Shown piece after piece: positions 51,815 through 61,500 of a stretch of 64,000 nucleotides of DNA (within the stretch, counting starts at the first letter, position 1; every line of letters starts with the position of its first letter). The DNA is taken from NCBI GenBank assembly GCA_964536805.1, contig CAZHYQ010000002.1:62001-126000 (forward strand). Direction: 5' to 3'. A program made the translations under genes and the position numbers. Below the pieces are notes generated by a model that worked only from the letters and a program-made list of their open reading frames with translations, was not told the DNA's origin and searched no databases. Source of the DNA: Longilinea sp964536805. GTDB lineage: Bacteria; Chloroflexota; Anaerolineae; Anaerolineales; Anaerolineaceae.

Positions 51815-52659
51815 TATTTCCTCCCCATGGTTTCATCCGCGGAAAACAATATCTGGCATTGCGGGCAAAAATGCGTGCCGCGCTGGCCTACCACCAGGCG
51901 TGCAATTGGCGTGCCACAAACCGGGCAGGGCAGTCCCGTGCGCCCATAAACCCGAAACGTATTTTGAAAGTCACCGCCCCGGTATACCCAATCGATACTG
52001 GCACCGTGGGTGCGAATTCCTTCTGAAAGCACGGCGCGCACCGACTCAAGCAGGTTGTCGGCCTGTATAAGACTTAATTCAGCAGAATTTTGCATTGGGT
52101 GAATTTTTGCCAGGTGCAGAGCCTCATCGCTGTAAATGTTGCCGACCCCGGCCAAGAATTTTTGATCGAGCAGAAGGGGCTTTATTTGCCGGCGGTGGAT
52201 GCCAAGCCGTTGGTGAAATTGAGCCGCGGTTAAGTCCGGGTCGAACGGTTCCGGGCCTAAACCGCCGGTAATCTTTTCTGGATCCTTCACCAACCAGACG
52301 CGGCCAAATTTTCGCGCGTCGTTGAAAACCATCCGCGATCCATCGATAAAATTCAACGCCAGGCGGTCATGCTGGAGGAAATCGCCCCCAACTTCAACCC
52401 TTAAATCACCGCTCATGCGCAAATGAATAAGCATAACGTCCTGACTGAGTTGAAGAATGATGAATTTTCCCCGCCGGCTGATATTTTGGACAATCTGTCC
52501 CGGTAGGCGCGCATCGAAAAGCGGACGCAGCGGTTCTGCCAGGGTCCGTTCCCATAACAAATCGGCAGACCGCACCTGCTTGTTCAGGATGGACGATCCG
52601 CCGCGCCCCCCGTCGCGCAGCGCCCGGACAATGGTTTCGACTTCTGGAAGTTCCGGCAT
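51814..52659 (-). CDS. mutM: Formamidopyrimidine-DNA glycosylase
   Basis: A 281-residue DNA repair enzyme that removes 8-oxoguanine and formamidopyrimidines. It starts MPELPEVETIV, so after Met removal Pro 1 and Glu 2 are the catalytic residues. The helix-two-turn-helix segment LDQKFLAGVGNIYSDEAL and the C-terminal zinc finger (CPVC near 244, CPQC near 267) are complete. It lies between prs and the membrane-anchored protein gene on the same strand. Confidence 0.96.
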   Translation of the reverse strand: MPELPEVETIVRALRDGGRGGSSILNKQVRSADLLWERTLAEPLRPLFDARLPGQIVQNISRRGKFIILQLSQDVMLIHLRMSGDLRVEVGGDFLQHDRLALNFIDGSRMVFNDARKFGRVWLVKDPEKITGGLGPEPFDPDLTAAQFHQRLGIHRRQIKPLLLDQKFLAGVGNIYSDEALHLAKIHPMQNSAELSLIQADNLLESVRAVLSEGIRTHGASIDWVYRGGDFQNTFRVYGRTGLPCPVCGTPIARLVVGQRGTHFCPQCQILFSADETMGRK

Positions 52660-52697
52660 GTGTGGTTTTGTGGGTTATGATGCAGTAATCAGGAAAG

Positions 52698-53699
52698 TTA
52701 CTCGTTGAATAATTCGCCCACGCTGCGGCCTTCATTGGCGCGGCGGATCACTTCGCCGAGCAAAGGTGCAACGGATAATATTCGCAGGCGGTCGCCAAAC
52801 AACGCGCGTTTTTCAACGGAAACAGGTATGGTGTCGGTTGCGATATATTCAGTCACTGGCAATGCGGCCAACTTTTCTGCCGCATTGGCTGAGAGAACCG
52901 GGTGAACAAAAATGACATAGACGTTGCGCGCCCCGTTATCTTTCACCAGGTTCACAGCCTGCACAATGGAACCTCCGGTATCCACTTCGTCATCCACAAT
53001 GATGGCATCGCGTTCATAGACATCCCCAATCAACGTCAGCGCCTGGGCTTTTGAATCGTTGCCGATGCGGCGTTTTTCAATAAAGGAAAGGGGAACGTTC
53101 AGCGCGGCAGCATAATTGCGCGCCTTTTTGGCGAAGCCCAGATCGGCTGTTACCACCACAGGTAAGTGCATGCGCTCCTTGATCGAACGCAAGTAGTCGA
53201 TGTGAATGTAAAATGCGGTCAACACATCCCCGGGTATGGAAAAGAAACCCTGAATCTGGCCGGCATGCAAATCCATCATGATATACCGGTCGGCGCCAGC
53301 CACCTCGATCATATCCGCCACCAGGCGCGCCGTGATAGGGATGCGCGGCTGGTCCTTCTTATCCGAGCGGGCGTAGCACAGGTAGGGTATGACAGCCGTG
53401 ATGCGCGCGGCGGAGTCGAGCCGCAGGGTCTGAATCATGATCAATAATTCCATCAGGTTGCGGTGAACCGGCGCCGCAGTGGTTTGAATGACGTAACAAT
53501 CCTGTCCGCGCACGCTGGAGTGCAATTTTACAAACAGATTATCATTGGGGAATGTCACCACTTCCCGGTCGCATAATTGGACGTTCAAATAATTCGCAAC
53601 GCTGTTGGCCAAATCGGGGCAGGCTGTGCCAGCATAGACCTTCACATCCCCAAAATTCATACGCTCGTGCCGAAAACGAATTGTAGAGGGCATCTTCAT
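52698..53699 (-). CDS. prs: Ribose-phosphate pyrophosphokinase
   Basis: A 333-residue PRPP synthase that makes PRPP from ribose 5-phosphate and ATP. It has DVKVYAGTACPDLANSVA near the start, the FPNDNLFVKL segment, HxxHxxD-type DLHAGQIQGFF, and the PRPP loop AIIVDDEVDTGGSIVQA near 220. Wording differs a little from classical Prs (for example FPNDNLF for the usual FSDGE), so it belongs to a diverged branch. The ATG at 53699 follows AAAAGG; a second ATG 13 codons in is possible. Confidence 0.9.
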   Translation of the reverse strand: MKMPSTIRFRHERMNFGDVKVYAGTACPDLANSVANYLNVQLCDREVVTFPNDNLFVKLHSSVRGQDCYVIQTTAAPVHRNLMELLIMIQTLRLDSAARITAVIPYLCYARSDKKDQPRIPITARLVADMIEVAGADRYIMMDLHAGQIQGFFSIPGDVLTAFYIHIDYLRSIKERMHLPVVVTADLGFAKKARNYAAALNVPLSFIEKRRIGNDSKAQALTLIGDVYERDAIIVDDEVDTGGSIVQAVNLVKDNGARNVYVIFVHPVLSANAAEKLAALPVTEYIATDTIPVSVEKRALFGDRLRILSVAPLLGEVIRRANEGRSVGELFNE

Positions 53700-53711
53700 T
53701 CAACCTTTTGA

Positions 53712-54251
53712 TCAAGATTCTCGATCAGACCATTCCGAACGGAGCACGCTCATCACCAGCAGGTCAATATACTTTCCATCCTGAAATTCCGCCTGCCGCA
53801 AACGGCCTTCATGGGCAAAACCGGCTTTTTCATAACAGCGGATTCCGCGCGGGTTGGTTTCAAACACACGCAGATAGATGCGATTTAGATTCAATGAATC
53901 AAAACCGTATTTCACCATCAACCGCATGGTTTCGGTGCCGAACCCCTTATTCCAGAAGCGTTCATCGCCAATAAAAATGCCAATCTCGGCACTTCGGTTT
54001 CGCCAATCCAGGTCAAACAGGCCGCAATTGCCCACCGTTTGCCAGCCTTCGGGGGTATTCACTTCAATCGCAAGCGGTTGTTCTTCCAGCGGCCGGCTGA
54101 GTACTCGCTCAAACCAGCCATCTTCCTGCGCTTGAGATAGGGGCACATTCACCAGCAAATTTCTGCGCACTTCGGGGATGTTCAACCACGCCACAAAGAA
54201 CGGCAAATCTTGCCGTTCAATTGCCCTCAATCGTACATTTTGGCCAATGAT
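53712..54251 (-). CDS. GNAT-family acetyltransferase (RimJ/RimL/SpeG-like)
   Basis: A 179-residue acetyltransferase. NVRLRAIERQDLPFFVAWLN, FIGDERFWNKGFGTETMRLMVKYGF (written here as FIGDERFWNKGFGTE and MRLMVKYGF) and the NPRGIRCYEKAGF motif are those of the RimJ/RimL group, which acetylate protein N-termini or small amines. I chose ATG 54251; an upstream ATG lies in the terminator of aspS. Its stop is 12 bases from prs, so it probably heads the prs-mutM run. Confidence 0.87.
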   Translation of the reverse strand: MIGQNVRLRAIERQDLPFFVAWLNIPEVRRNLLVNVPLSQAQEDGWFERVLSRPLEEQPLAIEVNTPEGWQTVGNCGLFDLDWRNRSAEIGIFIGDERFWNKGFGTETMRLMVKYGFDSLNLNRIYLRVFETNPRGIRCYEKAGFAHEGRLRQAEFQDGKYIDLLVMSVLRSEWSDRES

Positions 54252-54270
54252 CATGGTTGGTGCGTCCTTT

Positions 54271-54313
54271 GCTAAAAAAGGCACTTCCCTGAGAATAGCA
54301 GGCTCAGGGAAGT
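54271..54313 (-). terminator. Terminator after aspS
   Basis: An 11-base perfect stem (54283-54293 with 54303-54313) is followed on the minus strand by GCCTTTTTTAGC. Confidence 0.9.
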
Positions 54314-54321
54314 ATTTGCCT

Positions 54322-55641
54322 TTACGGAGTCAATCGGGTAGGACCTCGGAAGAGGAAGACAGTTTCCCGGATATTGTTGAGACCGAGCATCACCATCAAC
54401 AAGCGGGACAGTCCCAGGCCAAAACCGCCGTGCGGCGGGCAGCCGTAGCGGAAGAAATCCAGGTAGAACTGAATGGGTTCGAGGTGCAAACCTTTTTCAA
54501 GCGCCTGTTTGGCCAAAATATCAGGGCGGTGCTCGCGCTGCGCACCGGTTGTAATTTCCAGGCCGCAGGCAATCAGGTCGTAGCTGCGGGTCAGGCCAGG
54601 ATTATCGGGAAAGCGCATATGGTAAAAGGGACGAACTGAAATCGGCCAGTCGGTTAAAAAGACAAATTCATGGTCGTACTTTTCTTTCACATAAGCACCA
54701 ATCTCGCGCTCGCCGGCAGGATCGATATCGCCCTTTTTATCGGCGGGCAGTTGATAACCGCGTTGCTTAAGAATCTCCACCGCCTCAGCCATGGGAATGC
54801 GCGGGAAAGGCAGGGTTGGAACAATGACCTCGTGGTTGAACACTTCCTTGATCTGCTCGCCTAATGCGTCTTTGACTCGCTGGTAAACGTAGTTCAACCA
54901 GCGTTCCTGCATGATCATCACATCATCATGCGAATCGATCCAGGAAATTTCGGCGTCCACCCCGGTGAACTCGGTCATGTGGCGCGAGGTGAAGGACGGA
55001 TCAGCACGGAAGACCGGACCAATTTCAAAAGCGCGCTCAAACCCGGCAGCCATGGCCATTTGCTTGTAAAACTGCGGCGACTGTGCCAGGTATGCTTTGC
55101 GCTCAAAATAATCCACCGTGAATAGTTCCGCGCCACTTTCACTCGGCGTACTGATGATCTTTGGCGTGTGAATTTCAATAAACTGATTCTTCAGCCAGTG
55201 TTCGCGCATGGCCGCTTCAGCGGTGGTTTGCACCTGAAAAAGCAGCAGGCTTTCCTTGCGGCGCAGATCGAGATAGCGCCAATCCTGGCGGAAATCCAAT
55301 TGCGGCAGCGTATCGCCGTAGGGTTCAAAGGGCATGGGGGTTTCAGCCAGGTTGTTGACTTCAAACGAAGCCAATTGAACTTCCAGGCCGCCCAGCTTTA
55401 CCACTGGATTATCGATAACCTTGCCAACAATCGTCAAAGCGCTTTCCGTGGTCAGTGTGGAAATGCGATCTGCCAACGCGGCGTCATTTCCTTTCCAGAA
55501 GGCCACCTGGGCAGAGCCGGTGGTATCGCGCATGATCAAGAATTGCATCTTTTTCTGGTCGCGCAGCACCTGCAACCAGCCTTGAATTTTTACATCTTCT
55601 CCAATATGCCCGCGAAGATCAGCGATAAAAGTCCGTTCCAT
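54322..55641 (-). CDS. aspS: Aspartyl-tRNA synthetase, archaeal/eukaryotic type (likely non-discriminating)
   Basis: A 439-residue class II synthetase. After an N-terminal OB domain (IQGWLQVLRDQKKMQFLIMRD) come the class II motifs: motif 2 around FRADPSFTSRHMTEFTGVDAE, and motif 3 GCPPHGGFGLGLSRL near 408. The bacterial insertion (GAD domain) is absent, and SPQFYKQMAM plus the short length are those of archaeal-type AspRS. Such enzymes often also charge tRNA-Asn, with GatCAB completing Asn-tRNA formation; this is a family inference. A motif resembling AsnRS is partly shared, so AsnRS is the alternative. Confidence 0.85.
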   Translation of the reverse strand: MERTFIADLRGHIGEDVKIQGWLQVLRDQKKMQFLIMRDTTGSAQVAFWKGNDAALADRISTLTTESALTIVGKVIDNPVVKLGGLEVQLASFEVNNLAETPMPFEPYGDTLPQLDFRQDWRYLDLRRKESLLLFQVQTTAEAAMREHWLKNQFIEIHTPKIISTPSESGAELFTVDYFERKAYLAQSPQFYKQMAMAAGFERAFEIGPVFRADPSFTSRHMTEFTGVDAEISWIDSHDDVMIMQERWLNYVYQRVKDALGEQIKEVFNHEVIVPTLPFPRIPMAEAVEILKQRGYQLPADKKGDIDPAGEREIGAYVKEKYDHEFVFLTDWPISVRPFYHMRFPDNPGLTRSYDLIACGLEITTGAQREHRPDILAKQALEKGLHLEPIQFYLDFFRYGCPPHGGFGLGLSRLLMVMLGLNNIRETVFLFRGPTRLTP

Positions 55642-55694
55642 AAGTCTATCCTACCCTCTCCTCCAAAATGCCACCCTTTGGCGGGTGTTGTTAA

Positions 55695-56732
55695 CTAAAA
55701 CAGCGGAATCTTCTCCAGATCCAATAATTGCTCAGCAGCTTCCAACGGGGAAAGTGCCCGGTCTTGCAGGCGCGAGACCATGTCCTGCAATTCCGAATCG
55801 CTAACACCCTCGCGCCAATGCGCCACCAGAATGGCCTGCAGCAAGTGGTTCAACTCTTCCTGGAGCCGTTCCCGTTCGCGTTCTTGCCACTCTCCGGTTG
55901 CACGCAAATAGGCCACATGGCGGTCAATGGCAGACATTACTTCGGCGATGCCCCCGCCCTGGGTTGCGACCGTACGAAGTACGGGCGGAATCCAGGTTTC
56001 ATTATTCAGCGGTTCAATGACACTCTCTTTGGGCTTATTGCCGCGTCCGCCCCGGCCGCAACTGATTAATTTTATTCGTTCGGGATGGGCCAGCTCAAGC
56101 ATGGAACGCAAAGCCCTTTCGGTGTTCTCCACGCCCGGGCGGTCGGCTTTATTCACCACCAATATATCGGCAATTTCCAAAATCCCAGCCTTGATGGCTT
56201 GAATGTCATCGCCCAAACCGGGAGCTTCAACCACCAGCGTGGTATGTGCCAGGCGGGCGATATCCACTTCGGATTGTCCGGCGCCAACTGTTTCAATAAG
56301 GATTTTTTCGAACCCGGCCGCATCCAAAACCTGCACCACCGCCGCGGTGCTGCGAGCCAGGCCGCCCAATGCGCCACGGGAAGCCATTGACCGGACAAAA
56401 ACGCCCGGATCGCCGGCCAAATCGCGCATCCGCACGCGGTCGCCCAACAATGCACCGCCGGTAAATGGGCTGGAAGGGTCGATGGCAACCACTGCCACTT
56501 TGCAAGGCAGAGTGCCATTCACCGGGTTACGGTAGGCGTGGGCAATCTGGTTTACCAGCGACGATTTTCCGGTTCCAGGCGAACCGGTCACGCCGATCAG
56601 GTGAGCCTGCCCAGTATGTGAAAACAGCCTGTTCAGCGCCTCGCGCCCTGCAGGCGTATCATTTTCTACTTGAGTGATCAGCCTGGCAATTGCCAGTCGG
56701 TCACCTGCCAGCACACCTTCAACCAAATTCAT
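55695..56732 (-). CDS. meaB: MeaB/ArgK-family GTPase, methylmalonyl-CoA mutase chaperone
   Basis: A 345-residue G3E-type GTPase that loads and protects the B12 cofactor of methylmalonyl-CoA mutase. Seen are P-loop GVTGSPGTGKSSL near 47, AIDPSSPFTGGALLGDRVRM near 80, MASRGALGGLA, ETVGAGQSEVDIA near 140 and NKADRPG near 186. I set the start at ATG 56732 behind AGGCGG; an in-frame ATG upstream lies inside the neighbouring gene. It starts 13 bases after the B12-binding subunit gene, its functional partner. Confidence 0.93.
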   Translation of the reverse strand: MNLVEGVLAGDRLAIARLITQVENDTPAGREALNRLFSHTGQAHLIGVTGSPGTGKSSLVNQIAHAYRNPVNGTLPCKVAVVAIDPSSPFTGGALLGDRVRMRDLAGDPGVFVRSMASRGALGGLARSTAAVVQVLDAAGFEKILIETVGAGQSEVDIARLAHTTLVVEAPGLGDDIQAIKAGILEIADILVVNKADRPGVENTERALRSMLELAHPERIKLISCGRGGRGNKPKESVIEPLNNETWIPPVLRTVATQGGGIAEVMSAIDRHVAYLRATGEWQERERERLQEELNHLLQAILVAHWREGVSDSELQDMVSRLQDRALSPLEAAEQLLDLEKIPLF

Positions 56733-56745
56733 CTGGACCGCCTGG

Positions 56746-57156
56746 TCAGGCCACGGGTTCGCCCAGCACGGCAGCGCGAATATCGGAAATATATTTGCTG
56801 CTCGGCGTGCCAGGACCATAAATGGCCATTACCCCCATCTTCAGCAGCGGCTGCACATCATTTTCAGGAACAATACCGCCCACAAACAGGCGGACGTCGC
56901 CCTGTCCATTGGCGCGCATCAGGTCCAAAACCCGCGGAACCAGTGCCATGTGCGCCCCTGAAAGAATTGAAAGCCCGACGGCATCGACATCTTCATGCAG
57001 CGCTGCCTCGGCAATCATCTCAGGCGTCTGGCGCAAGCCGGTGTAAATTACTTCCATGCCCGCGTCGCGCAATGCGCGCGCCACCACTTTGGCACCGCGG
57101 TCATGTCCATCCAGCCCCGGTTTGGCAATTAAAACGCGGATTTTTCGCTCAGCCAT
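56746..57156 (-). CDS. Methylmalonyl-CoA mutase B12-binding (small) subunit
   Basis: A 136-residue cobalamin-binding protein. DGHDRGAKVVARALRDAG gives the DxHxxG motif with the cobalt-ligating His near residue 18, followed by SILSGAH and FVGGIVPEND, the usual cobalamin contacts. It corresponds to the C-terminal domain of fused mutases; here it is a stand-alone subunit, which needs a separate catalytic subunit that is not in the window. The ATG at 57156 follows GGAG. It is cotranscribed with meaB. TATAAT at 57190-57195 (minus) is its likely -10. Confidence 0.93.
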   Translation of the reverse strand: MAERKIRVLIAKPGLDGHDRGAKVVARALRDAGMEVIYTGLRQTPEMIAEAALHEDVDAVGLSILSGAHMALVPRVLDLMRANGQGDVRLFVGGIVPENDVQPLLKMGVMAIYGPGTPSSKYISDIRAAVLGEPVA

Positions 57157-57444
57157 TTGTATCTCCATTCAAATTTGAGATCAATTGTCATTATACCGCG
57201 CAATGCAGTTCCTTCCGATTACGCAATTCGTCACTATGTCAGCAGGCAAATGACGCGAATTGCTGCAATTATTCACCTTACAAATTTGTAAGTAAAATAA
57301 ATTTCATATTTATATACCAATGCCATTCGCGCGGATTCATAAAATATCAGTTGTTTTCCGCATAAAAATAATTGCCCTGTGTAGAATCGGACGCATTTCC
57401 ATCAAGAATGGATTTGATTCGTGAAAATTGGATCAAACTGCCTG
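57157..57444. other. AT-rich intergenic stretch between the mutase subunit and an exported-protein gene
   Basis: No supported gene. It holds the mutase-subunit -10 (57190-57195) and the palindrome at 57277-57292 within very AT-rich DNA (about 57270-57330). A weak T-rich stretch follows. Confidence 0.4.
57277..57292. promoter_or_regulatory. 16-bp perfect palindrome, candidate operator
   Basis: CTTACAAATTTGTAAG reads the same on both strands. Its form recalls MarR-family sites. It lies about 80 bases upstream of the mutase-subunit -10 and about 150 bases upstream of the exported-protein promoter. Confidence 0.5.
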
Positions 57445-57472
57445 TTGTCTTTCCAGGAATCATGCGTATAAT
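57445..57472 (+). promoter_or_regulatory. Promoter directly abutting the exported-protein start
   Basis: TTGTCT (57445-57450) and a perfect TATAAT (57467-57472) with a 16-base spacer. The ATG at 57480 is eight bases from the -10 end, which is the expected transcription start, so the mRNA would be leaderless. An ATG at 57462 would lie inside the promoter. Confidence 0.6.
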
Positions 57473-57479
57473 AATCCAT

Positions 57480-58427
57480 ATGAAGGGGAGAAATCTATTA
57501 ATTTCTTTAGTATTAGCGTTGTTTCTGCTGCCCGGTTTTACCGGCATCAGCCACGCCCAACCTGAAGAGGAATTATTCTTTCAGGAAACAGGTCATACTG
57601 TCCGGGGAGAATTCCTCAAGTTCTTCCTTGGTGCAGATGATCCGCTGCTTCTTTTCGGTTATCCGATCACCGACGAGTTCGAGCATCCCATCACGCACGT
57701 ACGGGTGCAGTACTTCCAAAAAGTCCGACTGGATTTAGTCCAGGGCGGTTCCGGTGAACAGGTACAACTTGCCCTGTTAGGCGAGGACCTGAAGGATGAC
57801 CAGGCGCCGCGCGCGGATATCCCCAGCGATGGTCCGGCCTGCCGGACGATTAGCGGATATCCCGTCTGTTATGCCTTTTTACAATTCTACGACGGCAATA
57901 ACGGTGCGCGCTATCTGGGCGAACCCATTTCAGAAGCACTCGTATACCAGGGACGCATCATTCAGAACTTCGAGTATTCGCGGCTGGAATGGCGTCCTGA
58001 AAAACCAGCCGGTCAGCGCGTTGGCGTGGCCGACCTGGGAAGAATCCATTACGACCGTACCCTTGGCGATAGTTGGCGCCTGCGGCCCAATCAAGACTCC
58101 AACATTGCAAGCCAGTTGGCTCAGCCGACTGCCTATGCTTTTGTTGCCCGTCCATTATTGCCAGCCGACAGCCAACAGACGATTTCGGTAATCGTATTGG
58201 ATAAATCCCTAAAGCCCCTCTCGGGAGCCATGGTCAAAGTCGAAATTTTCTGGCCGGATGGCACCACTGGCATTTACCGCCCCTCCGACACCAATGCAGA
58301 CGGTATCAGCCAGATGGATATCAAAAGCGGCGACTTTAAAGCCAACCAAATTGTACGGGTTTTGCTCACTACCAGTTATCACGGAGAAATAGCAGAAGCC
58401 TCAACCTGGTTCCGCCTGTGGTGGTAG
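57480..58427 (+). CDS. Exported protein with LGFP-like repeats, function unknown
   Basis: A 315-residue secreted protein. The signal peptide is MKGRNLLISLVLALFLLPGF, followed by an ISHAQP cleavage site. The mature part has motifs resembling LGFP-type wall-binding repeats: FLKFFLGADDPLLLFGYPITDEF, VQYFQKVRLDL and ARYLGEPISEAL. Two cysteines (CRTISGYPVC) may form a disulfide. The C-terminal 90 residues (TISVIVLDKSLKPLSGAMVKVEIFWPDGT) look like an Ig/CNA-B-type beta domain. I know such proteins in Chloroflexota but no function. It is a single-gene unit with promoter and terminator. Confidence 0.8.
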   Translation: MKGRNLLISLVLALFLLPGFTGISHAQPEEELFFQETGHTVRGEFLKFFLGADDPLLLFGYPITDEFEHPITHVRVQYFQKVRLDLVQGGSGEQVQLALLGEDLKDDQAPRADIPSDGPACRTISGYPVCYAFLQFYDGNNGARYLGEPISEALVYQGRIIQNFEYSRLEWRPEKPAGQRVGVADLGRIHYDRTLGDSWRLRPNQDSNIASQLAQPTAYAFVARPLLPADSQQTISVIVLDKSLKPLSGAMVKVEIFWPDGTTGIYRPSDTNADGISQMDIKSGDFKANQIVRVLLTTSYHGEIAEASTWFRLWW

Positions 58428-58462
58428 AAGTAAAATCATTGGGTTTTCCACAATCACTCGAA

Positions 58463-58506
58463 CACGGCGCCGGTTCTTAAAACATCCAAGGCGCCGTGAT
58501 CTTTTA
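58463..58506 (+). terminator. Terminator after the exported-protein gene
   Basis: A nine-base GC-rich stem (58463-58471 with 58490-58498) with an 18-base loop, followed by ATCTTTTAAG. Confidence 0.7.
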
Positions 58507-58567
58507 AGGGTTCTCATCCAGCCGGGACAGCCACACGTGCTATAATTTGGCTCATCGGCCAACGTTT

Positions 58568-61500
58568 ATGTCATTTGTCCATTTGCACGTCCACACCGAA
58601 TACTCGCTCCTCGACGGTTTTAGCAACGTAAAGAAGCTGGTCAAACGCGCAAAGGAAATGGGGATGCCAGCCGTCGCCATCACCGATCACGGCACCATGT
58701 TCGGGGTGGTCGATTTTTTTAATGCAGCCAGGGCAGCCGGGATCAAGCCAATCATCGGGTTGGAATCCTACCTGGCGCCGCGGCAGATGGGAGAACGAGA
58801 CCCAAAACTGGACAAGCACGCCTACCACATGTTGCTGCTGGCTGAAAACGAAACAGGCTATCAAAACCTGCTTCAAATTGCCAGCGCCGCCCAGTTGGAA
58901 GGGTTTTATTACAATCCCCGCATTGACAAAGAGTTCCTTGCCGCACATTCGGATGGCCTGATTGCCACCTCCGGTTGCATGGCCGCAGAAATTCCCCGGC
59001 TGATCATCGAACGCGGCGAGACAGCTGCAGCTGAAAAGCTGGATTGGTACTATTCGGTATTTGGGCCAGACCGCTTTTTTCTGGAATTACAGCAGCACAA
59101 CATTAAAGAGCTGGCTACCATCAACCAGGCACTGCTGCGCCTGGGAAAACGCTACCAGTCACGCTTTGTGGCCACCAACGACGCGCACTACATCAATCCA
59201 GAAGATGCGCGCCAGCAGGATATCCTGCTGGCCATTCAAACTGGTTCACTGCTGAGCGACCCGAACCGCTTCCGCATGAGCGATAACACTTATTATTTGC
59301 GCTCGCCGGAAGAAATGCATACGCTCTTCAAAGAAGTGCCCGAATCGCTCTCCAACACGCTGCTCATCGCCGAACGCTGCAACGTCGATCTTTCTCCCCA
59401 CGGATACCACCTTCCCATCATGAATGTGCCGGAAGGCTTCACCACAGAAACCTACCTGCGCGAGCTGTGCGAAGAGGGTTTGCACCGGCATTACGGCGAC
59501 CGCGCTGAGGAACCAAAAGTGCGGGAGCGGCTGGAATATGAACTTTCGGTCATTAACCGCATGGGTTTCGATGCTTATTTCCTGATCGTCTGGGATCTTT
59601 GCCGCCATTCACGCGAGTCCGGCATCTGGTACAACGTGCGCGGTTCCGGCGCGGGTTCCATCGTGGCGTACACCCTTGATATCACGGCCCTCGAACCCCT
59701 GCAGCACGGCCTGATATTCGAAAGGTTCCTCAATCCGGGCCGCATCTCAATGCCGGATATCGATCTTGATTTTCAGGATGACCGCCGGTCCGAGGTGATG
59801 TCGTATTGCGCTCAAAAATACGGTTCCGATAAAGTTGCCCAGATCATCACATTTGGCACCATGGGCGCAAAAGGCGCCATCCGCGATGTCGGCCGTGTCA
59901 TGGATATACCGCTGAGCGAGGTGGACCGCGTTACCAAGTTAATTTCCACCGCACCAAACAAGACGATCTCCATCCAGGAAGCGTTGGAGACTCTGCCCGA
60001 ATTCAAACAGGCTTACGACAGCGCAGAGTACCTGAAGGATTTAATCGACACCGCCAGCGGAATGGAAGGCTGCATCCGGAACGCCGGCACGCATGCCGCC
60101 GGGGTGGTCATCACCGACAAGCCCATCGTCGATTATGCCCCCCTCCACCGCCCCACCAGCGGCTCGGAAGACAGCCCCATCAAAACCGTCGTTCAGTTTG
60201 AGATGTCAATCGTCGAAAACCAGGGCTTGCTCAAGGTCGATTTCCTTGGGTTGGTGACGTTGACCATCATGCAGCGGGCCTGTGACTTGATTCGCCAACG
60301 GCATCAAATCGACTATTCCCTGAATAATATTCCCATCGATGACCCCGCCACATTTGAATTGATCGGGCATGGCCACACCGCCGGCGTCTTCCAACTGGAA
60401 GGCACGGGCATGACGCGCTATATCACCCAAATGAAACCGCGCAACCTCGATAATGTAATCGCCATGGTGGCGCTCTACCGTCCGGGTCCTTTGGAATTCA
60501 TCCCCTCCTATATCAAACGCATGCACGGCGAAGAACCGGTGACTTTCAGACACCCCTTGCTCGAACCGATTTTCCTGGAAACATACGGCATTCCGATTTA
60601 TCAGGAACAGATCATGCGTGCGGCTGTCGACCTGGCTGGATATACGCTCTCCGAAGCTGATGAACTTCGAAAGGCCATTTCAAAAAAACAAAAAGACAAA
60701 CTGGAATTGCACCGCGATAAATTCATCAAAGGCGCGGTAGCAAACGGAATCCCGCAAGAAACGGGTGAAATCATTTTTACCGATTGGGAAGAGTTCGCCC
60801 GCTACGGCTTCAATAAATCGCACGCGGCCGATTATGGCGTCATCGCCGTGCAAACTGCATATCTGAAAGCGCATTATCCCGAAGAATTCATGACCGCTTT
60901 GCTGTCAGCCTCAAAGAATGAGACAGCAAAAGTGGCATTCTATATCGGCGATTGCCGCTCGATGGGCATCGAAGTACTGCCGCCCGATGTCAATTACAGC
61001 CGCTGGGATTTCGAAATTGAAGACCGCCCTGGAGAGCGGCCAGCCATCCGTTTTGGCCTAGGCGCAGTCAAGAATGTGGGCCAGGGTGCAGTGGATCTGA
61101 TCCTGCAAACATGCAAACAGGATGGTCCATTCAAGGATATCAACGATTTTGCCCGCCGGGTGGATATGCGCGCCGTTGGAAAACGCGCATTGGAGAGTCT
61201 GATCCGTGTGGGCGCCATGGACAGCTTTGGCCAACGGCGCCCATTGCTGGAAGCGCTCGACAGCATTATTTCGGTCAGTTCCAGCCACTTCCGCGCACTT
61301 GAATGCGGGCAGCTCAGTTTCTTTGGGTCGATTGGCGGCATCGAAGAAGAGATCGTTTTGCCAGCCTCTGGCGTACCAAATCGGCGCGAACAATTGGAAT
61401 GGGAACGGGAATTGATCGGCTTGTATGTTTCCGATCACCCCATGACCCCTTACATGTCCGTATTGCGCGATAAGATCACGCACTTTTCGACGCAATTGAA

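Noticed and set aside
55660..55690. CACCC/GGGTG hairpin after meaB as a terminator
   Set aside because: The stem is short and the tail has few T residues; read-through into aspS is possible.
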